Under the pieces are notes generated by a model. It did not search any database. It saw only the letters and a list, made by a program, of their open reading frames with translations, and had not been told where the DNA came from. DNA of 7,106 bases from the NCBI GenBank assembly GCA_937983475.1, contig CALJZV010000260.1, positions 1 through 7,106 of the forward strand, written 5' to 3'. Source of the stretch: an uncultured Verrucomicrobiales bacterium. GTDB lineage: Bacteria > Verrucomicrobiota > Verrucomicrobiia > Limisphaerales > JACDHS01. Position numbers and translations under genes: made by a program. Positions 1 to 4,086 of the stretch are shown in pieces; the stretch's first letter is position 1, and each line of letters starts with the position of its first letter.

Positions 1-56
1 AGGGAGTCCCATAGCAGTAAGGCTGGACTCAAAGAGGTCCCAGCTTCCAACGTCGC

Positions 57-1163
57 CTAGCGAGAACCTTCACGATAACGGGCTGTGACCTCGGTGGCAC
101 CGGGCGTCTTCAGGTCGGACTCGATGGCGCCGTCAATAAACTCGGCCATTTTGGGATTGGCGAACCCCGAAAGCCGGGCGTTCTCATCCGCCGGATGCGT
201 GGGTTGGACAGGACCAAGGCGTTTTGCCAGCGCATCCGCGATTTCGGCGGCGTATTTGGGCACCACAACAGCCGAAACATTGATGCAACTGCGCCCGCCG
301 TTGTCAGAAATGGAGGACACCATTAAGTCAATAAATTCAGGCCACCGCTCGATTTCATCATCCCCAATGAGAATCTTGCTGAAACCCGGCCCGTGAATCT
401 GAATGGCCGGGTTGTTGGCGTATTGGGCCGTTGTGCTTTTGTCGCCAAAGATCAGAGCGCGCCCGCAGGAGCGCAGAATTTCGCCCGCCCCCTCGTGATC
501 AGTCGGATAAAATCCGAATGCCTCAGGCGGACAACCTGCGGCAATAAACGCCTGAATCAGCCGGTAAGGAGTCCACGGCTCCTCCCGTCCCGGCTTCAGG
601 ATAACGGGCGTCTTCAGCGGAATTGCCGGAAGCCAAAGGGAATTCACCGCCGGCGAATTGCTTGGCATAACGAGGCCTAGAGCCTGTGTCGTCGGATAAT
701 AGCTCATCCGGGTGCCAAATTGCTCGCCATAGCCCTTGTCGAGAATGGAAAGGTCCAGTCCGCGCGTCAGACCATTGAGCACGGTCTTCATGTTGGTAAG
801 CGCATGATGGATTTTCTGCATGTTGCGGCGCACCATCACGTGCGGCAACCCGCTCGTGCTGGACAAAGTTTCGACATATTGCTGCGGCGCTTGCGTGTGC
901 CCCTTGTCGCCAAGCGGCAATGTGCCATTGAGAAAATGCTCGCCAGCCTTGGCGCAAATTTCAATCAGTTGAGCAACAGTGAATTTTTTCAACGCCGCCC
1001 TGGATTCGCCAATGCGCTGCAAATCCTTTCGGATAATGCCGGCGTTGATGCTGCTCACGTGCGCCAAGGCGGAGCCCGAGCGATGGTCTAGTGCATTTAT
1101 TTTATCCAGACTTTCGTAAGGTCTGCCACGGCGAATGACAGGGATATGCGGCAACGCGTTCAT
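57..1163 (-). CDS. Aldehyde dehydrogenase-superfamily protein, C-terminally truncated by an in-frame amber codon
   Basis: The 368-residue product has the aldehyde dehydrogenase fold: an NAD(P)-binding half with PSNSP (about 167-171, supplying the oxyanion Asn) and LKPG (about 189-192, the cofactor Lys), an FGD turn near 239, and the nucleophile Cys in GGRSCINVS (Cys293). The usual ELGGK segment reads IHGPGFSK (about 256-263), so the general-base Glu is absent. Family members run to about 480-500 residues. Here only 75 residues follow the Cys, so the EIFGP-type motif and oligomerisation tail are missing. The TAG at 57-59 is followed by 18 open codons in the same frame that still look like family sequence, so the gene is probably interrupted rather than naturally short. 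I chose the ATG at 1163 because LPHIPVIRRGRPYESL directly after it looks like the family N-terminus; a TTG at 1205 would add 14 unconserved residues. Neither start has a clear ribosome site. Substrate unknown; a CoA-linked reaction is possible. Confidence 0.8.
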   Translation of the reverse strand: MNALPHIPVIRRGRPYESLDKINALDHRSGSALAHVSSINAGIIRKDLQRIGESRAALKKFTVAQLIEICAKAGEHFLNGTLPLGDKGHTQAPQQYVETLSSTSGLPHVMVRRNMQKIHHALTNMKTVLNGLTRGLDLSILDKGYGEQFGTRMSYYPTTQALGLVMPSNSPAVNSLWLPAIPLKTPVILKPGREEPWTPYRLIQAFIAAGCPPEAFGFYPTDHEGAGEILRSCGRALIFGDKSTTAQYANNPAIQIHGPGFSKILIGDDEIERWPEFIDLMVSSISDNGGRSCINVSAVVVPKYAAEIADALAKRLGPVQPTHPADENARLSGFANPKMAEFIDGAIESDLKTPGATEVTARYREGSR

Positions 1164-1357
1164 ATTATTTAGTAAAGACTTGGAGCGGGATGATGTTGGA
1201 GGCAAGTGGAAAGAGGGCCTTAATTCAAAAACCTTAGGTAGAACCAGTTTCCAAGCATGCCATCGGCGATAAATGAAAACCGGAAAGGCGATTTGTCGAC
1301 TTTTCGGCGGCCAATTTCACAGTGCTTTTTTATTACGTTCCAGTTAATTTGTTTTTC
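1164..1357. other. Divergent intergenic region, no confident promoter
   Basis: This 194-base, fairly AT-rich gap separates the minus-strand aldehyde dehydrogenase gene from the plus-strand Roadblock-like gene, so promoters for both should lie here. I found no -35/-10 pair with acceptable spacing on either strand. The sequence just before each ATG is AT-rich (for example AGTTAATTTGTTTTTC before 1358) and lacks a Shine-Dalgarno motif. Confidence 0.5.
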
Positions 1358-1744
1358 ATGGCAGACATCAAAGAAATCACCAACCGGTGGCTGGCAAGAA
1401 ACACCAAAGCCAAAGGAGTACTGGCCTGCGGCGTTCGCTATGCCGATGCCTCAACATTCAACCAAAGCAGTTCTTCGGACTTTTCGGCAGCCGCTTTGGA
1501 TCATTCGTGGAATTCGGTCGCAGGCATGTTTCATTTTCTCAATCAGCATCAAAATGACGTAGACCAAATGTGCTGGAATTTTGAGAATCACCTCCTGCAT
1601 TGCGTTGTGCGGCACGATGACACGTGCTTGGGTATTTTTACGCCAAAAGGACCCGAGGCTTACGACTCGACTGCAGTCACGCGCATGATTTCCGAATTCA
1701 AATCACTGCGCGGAGGTGAAAAAGGGTCTCGCCCGGCATTTTAA
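1358..1744 (+). CDS. Small Roadblock/LC7-like hypothetical protein
   Basis: The 128-residue product has no signal peptide or membrane segment and is probably cytoplasmic. Its apparent order of secondary structure fits a Roadblock/LC7 (MglB-like, profilin-related) domain: a helix (about 2-13), two strands in GVLACGVRYADAS and the stretch after it, a central helix (DHSWNSVAGMFHFLNQH, about 47-63), three strands through CWNFENHLLHCVVRHDD and LGIFTP, and a final helix (about 103-116). Proteins of this fold dimerise and often regulate small Ras-like GTPases or sit beside bacterial signalling genes; no GTPase gene is visible here. The ATG at 1358 gives a compact start at the first helix. A GTG at 1322 would add a hydrophobic 12-residue extension and is less likely. 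The gene converges on the pseudokinase gene with only 26 bases between stops. The domain is assigned from pattern alone, so the reading frame is more certain than the family. Confidence 0.65.
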   Translation: MADIKEITNRWLARNTKAKGVLACGVRYADASTFNQSSSSDFSAAALDHSWNSVAGMFHFLNQHQNDVDQMCWNFENHLLHCVVRHDDTCLGIFTPKGPEAYDSTAVTRMISEFKSLRGGEKGSRPAF

Positions 1745-1770
1745 AAAATTCGCGCGCGTTTTCTTACCTT
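1745..1770. terminator. Possible bidirectional terminator in the convergent gap
   Basis: The 26-base gap between two convergent stop codons holds an A-tract, TT, the self-complementary CGCGCGCG (1751-1758) and a T-tract. An A/GC/T arrangement could terminate transcripts from both sides. However, the stem would be short and would have a two-base bulge, so this is a weak call based mostly on position. Confidence 0.25.
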
Positions 1771-3783
1771 TTAGGGAAGCCGCTTCAGTTGGATATCTTT
1801 GAATTGGGCAAAAGTCACGCGCCCCGGTCCCGTGTAAATTTGAAGAGCCATGATGCCGTCCATGGCCCGCTTCTTTTCATTTTCGTCTGTTAAATGCGCA
1901 ACCAATTGCCCGTTGATTTTATGCGTAAACTGATTTTTATCCGCCGTGATGATGCATTCGTTCCAATCGTCTTTTTTCACGATGTTCATCACATCCTGAA
2001 AGGTGATTGGCATGTTGCCGACGATTTCAAGCCTGTCTGAAGACTTTTCCCCCTCCCTTACAATTGTTTTTTGGGTAAACGAGATAAGCCCCAACCGGTC
2101 GGCGCTGGTCAATACGCCGCTGTTCTGCCCCTCAGCAGACACGCGGCACTCGTATCCATAGGCTAAGTAATCCCTAATTTTTCGACCCCGGTATATGACG
2201 CCAGCATAGGCTTGCTTGTTCTCCTTCAGCACTTTGATTTTATAGAGGAACCTAAGTTCAAAATTGGCAAGTTTGCCGCCATTGTAAAACAGGCAAGTCG
2301 TATAATTCTCCCTGGCGTCCGCAGGGGTTCGCACGGTAATTGCCCCATCTTCCACCGACCAATAACGGGGATCGCCGTTCCAATTGTTGATGTCGAGGCC
2401 ATTGAAAATAGGTGTAAAACCCGTCTCGGACTTGTTCGCCAGCATTGCCAGTTCAATGGCCTCCTTTGCGGCGCGTCGCAGGCGTTTCTCCTCAGGGGTT
2501 TCGGGCTCCTGCTCTACCGGCTGCATCTTGGGTTGAGAGGGGGCGGTTGCAACGCTGCTCTGGTTCGCCCCGCCTTGCCGGAGACGATTTATTTCTGCCC
2601 GAATGGGATCTTCGGCATCCGGATTTGGTTGAGCCGAGGCCACCGAAGGAGCGGGAGCCGGGGCAGCGGGTGGCTCGGCATCCTGTTTGTTCAGGAAAAA
2701 CCATGCGGCTCCGCCTCCCACAGCCAAGACCAGCACCGCGGCAACCGCGATGGCCACCATAGGTTTTTTGGCAGGAGCCGAAGCAGCAACCGGTTTCACC
2801 GCGACCAGTTCCTGTTGAGCAGGGACCACTGCCACGGCAGCTCGGTAAGGAGCCGACTTGGCAACCGCATGCTTGGGAGCTTCCTGGACAGGCAGCTCAG
2901 CGATGTCTACGGAGCGAGTGATTGTCTCGATGTTCTGATGGCGCGCCGCCGGATCCTTGGAAAGGCATGTCATCACCATGGAACTGATGATTGGTGGAAC
3001 CGGATTGGAAATTTTTAATTGAGCCAACCGTTGCTCGATGGGCTGCGGGGCTGTGTTGCGAATCTGGGGCAGCAGGTCGCCGGAATTAAAGGGCACGGTG
3101 CCGGTCAAAAATTCATAGATGGTGATCCCCAGTGAATAAATGTCATCTGTTACCGCCGGCGGATTCCCATCCAGTTGCTGAGGGCTTAGATAAGGCAGCA
3201 AACCGCCAACTCCCGCTTGGGGAGGCCCCGCATAGAGAGGGTTGTTCAAAATGCCAGCGATCCCAACGTCGAGGAATTTTATCTGCCCATTGCGGTCAAG
3301 CATGATGCTGGACGGCTTGAGTGATCCCTGGATCAGGTTGTTTTCATGAATGAATTGCAAGGCGGCCAAAATCTGCTTGAGGAGGGGGGCTAGGAACGTC
3401 CAATTAAAAACCCTGTTGGGCTGCATTTGCTGCAACGCCCGGAGATTCATTCCCTCGATGTATTCGGCGCAAATGAAGGGCTCTTCGCCTTCGGACTCAA
3501 ACAGTTCGTAGATGTTTCCAATATTGGGATGGGACAATCCGCTCACGAGGCCAATCTGGACCCGCAACTCATCCATCGCTCGGGGATCCTGACGCAGTTC
3601 AGGAGGAAGAAAAGTCAGGACCACCTGCCTGTTCTCAATGTCATCCTGGGCCAGCCAGGTGTTGGAATGGTCGCCAACTTGCTTGTTCAATATGTAGCGG
3701 CCCCCGCCGACTGTTTTGCCGCTGACCAATTCACCGTATCTTTCGCTGTTCGTGTAGCTCATGCGTCGGATGGCTTGCTCCAT
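1771..3783 (-). CDS. Membrane pseudokinase receptor: Ser/Thr kinase-like domain, one TM helix, C-terminal DUF1080 domain
   Basis: The 670-residue protein has a kinase fold (about 30-290), an Ala/Pro-rich linker (300-340), one transmembrane helix (about 342-364, preceded by KK, so the N-terminus should be cytoplasmic), a second Pro/Ala-rich stretch (368-385), a charged helical stalk (about 390-450), and a DUF1080 domain (about 455-670, opening GFTPIFNGLDINNW and closing with VTFAQFKDIQLKRL). The kinase part matches the PknB-like bacterial family (SHPNI, LKPSSIML, DDIYSLGITIYEFLTG, KDPAAR) but lacks catalytic residues: Thr57 for the beta3 Lys, Gln76 for the alphaC Glu, QGS for HRD (Ser154 for the Asp), Ser159 for the loop Asn, and no GxGxxG loop. 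Only the DFG Asp (DVG, Asp172) remains. It is therefore probably a binding or scaffolding pseudokinase. DUF1080 proteins are sugar-related (3-keto-disaccharide hydrolase annotation), suggesting an external carbohydrate sensor. The ATG at 3783 was used; Met8 (3762) is possible. It is divergent from the dehydrogenase gene. Confidence 0.93.
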   Translation of the reverse strand: MEQAIRRMSYTNSERYGELVSGKTVGGGRYILNKQVGDHSNTWLAQDDIENRQVVLTFLPPELRQDPRAMDELRVQIGLVSGLSHPNIGNIYELFESEGEEPFICAEYIEGMNLRALQQMQPNRVFNWTFLAPLLKQILAALQFIHENNLIQGSLKPSSIMLDRNGQIKFLDVGIAGILNNPLYAGPPQAGVGGLLPYLSPQQLDGNPPAVTDDIYSLGITIYEFLTGTVPFNSGDLLPQIRNTAPQPIEQRLAQLKISNPVPPIISSMVMTCLSKDPAARHQNIETITRSVDIAELPVQEAPKHAVAKSAPYRAAVAVVPAQQELVAVKPVAASAPAKKPMVAIAVAAVLVLAVGGGAAWFFLNKQDAEPPAAPAPAPSVASAQPNPDAEDPIRAEINRLRQGGANQSSVATAPSQPKMQPVEQEPETPEEKRLRRAAKEAIELAMLANKSETGFTPIFNGLDINNWNGDPRYWSVEDGAITVRTPADARENYTTCLFYNGGKLANFELRFLYKIKVLKENKQAYAGVIYRGRKIRDYLAYGYECRVSAEGQNSGVLTSADRLGLISFTQKTIVREGEKSSDRLEIVGNMPITFQDVMNIVKKDDWNECIITADKNQFTHKINGQLVAHLTDENEKKRAMDGIMALQIYTGPGRVTFAQFKDIQLKRLP

Positions 3784-3843
3784 AGAACGTGGCCATCACA
3801 CGTTGGTTTTCCAATTGTTGCTCCCCTGAATAAACCACGTCTC

Positions 3844-3854
3844 ATTTCACCGGT
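3844..3854 (+). repeat. Direct repeat copy 1, ATTTCACCGGT, with adjoining palindrome
   Basis: This is the first copy of an 11-base exact direct repeat in the divergent intergenic region. The last two bases overlap a perfect 10-base palindrome GTTCATGAAC (3853-3862). Its position between two divergent starts makes a regulator-binding site plausible but unproven. Confidence 0.4.
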
Positions 3855-3906
3855 TCATGAACTTCCGCATTTTCGATGAAGCAAAGTTTATTGGCTAATC
3901 TTCAGG

Positions 3907-3917
3907 ATTTCACCGGT
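3907..3917 (+). repeat. Direct repeat copy 2, ATTTCACCGGT
   Basis: This is an exact second copy of the 11-base element, starting 63 bases after the first, which is close to six helical turns. Both copies would therefore lie on the same face of the DNA. No palindrome like the one beside copy 1 accompanies it. Confidence 0.4.
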
Positions 3918-3975
3918 CACAGTCAGGCAGTCCACCGAAACTGCAACATTTAAGAGTGAACTAGGGTGGTCGACT

Positions 3976-4086
3976 ATGAAAAGCCTTTATGGAAAACAAT
4001 CTGTTTGTCCGCTCCATCAGTCCATCCCTTTCATTAAAATCTGCTTGCAGGAGACTCTTGTAGCCTGTCATCACTCTGCCCTATGA
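3976..4086 (+). CDS. Possible 36-codon leader ORF overlapping the dehydrogenase start
   Basis: An ATG at 3976 opens a 36-residue frame whose TGA (4084-4086) overlaps the dehydrogenase ATG in an ATGA junction, the arrangement typical of translationally coupled genes. A purine-rich AGGGTGG (3963-3969) sits six bases before the ATG and is a better ribosome-site candidate than anything at the dehydrogenase start. The peptide begins MKSLYGKQSV, contains four Cys and three His, and resembles no family I know. It may be a coupling or leader peptide, or chance: an open frame of this length is not rare. Confidence 0.22.
   Translation: MKSLYGKQSVCPLHQSIPFIKICLQETLVACHHSAL

Larger units (their letters stand above)
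3784..4082. promoter_or_regulatory. Divergent control region between the pseudokinase and dehydrogenase genes
   Basis: This 299-base region must carry promoters for two divergent genes. I see no convincing -35/-10 pair on either strand. It does contain an 11-base direct repeat (3844-3854 and 3907-3917), a 10-base palindrome adjoining the first copy, and a possible leader ORF on the right. An AGGAG at 4049-4053 lies about 29 bases before the dehydrogenase ATG, too far to serve it directly, and there is no alternative in-frame ATG, GTG or TTG nearer to it. Confidence 0.5.

Noticed and set aside
1..60. Frameshift rather than nonsense as the cause of the aldehyde dehydrogenase truncation
   Set aside because: One alternative frame soon hits TGA and the other reads GDVGSWDLFESSLTAMG, which does not resemble the family; the unshifted frame does.
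1164..1205. TTG start at 1205 for the aldehyde dehydrogenase gene
   Set aside because: It adds 14 residues before the conserved LPHIPVIRRGRPYESL-type N-terminus and has no ribosome site; the ATG at 1163 is preferred.
1298..1488. GACTTTTCGGC repeated at 1298-1308 and 1478-1488
   Set aside because: One copy is coding (inside the Roadblock-like gene) and there is no structural context; probably chance.
1257..1562. A 101-codon plus-strand frame overlapping the start of the Roadblock-like gene
   Set aside because: It is in another frame from the 1358-1744 gene, which has a coherent secondary-structure pattern; the alternative product has none.
2212..3018. A 268-codon plus-strand frame inside the pseudokinase gene
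   Set aside because: It lies antisense to the linker, TM and DUF1080 coding sequence, has a composition rich in Arg, Gly, Ser and His, and shows no recognisable domain. It is a shadow of the GC-rich linker.
3857..3898. A 13-codon ORF starting ATGAACTTC in the divergent region
   Set aside because: It is very short, has no ribosome site and overlaps the palindrome; no evidence that it is translated.
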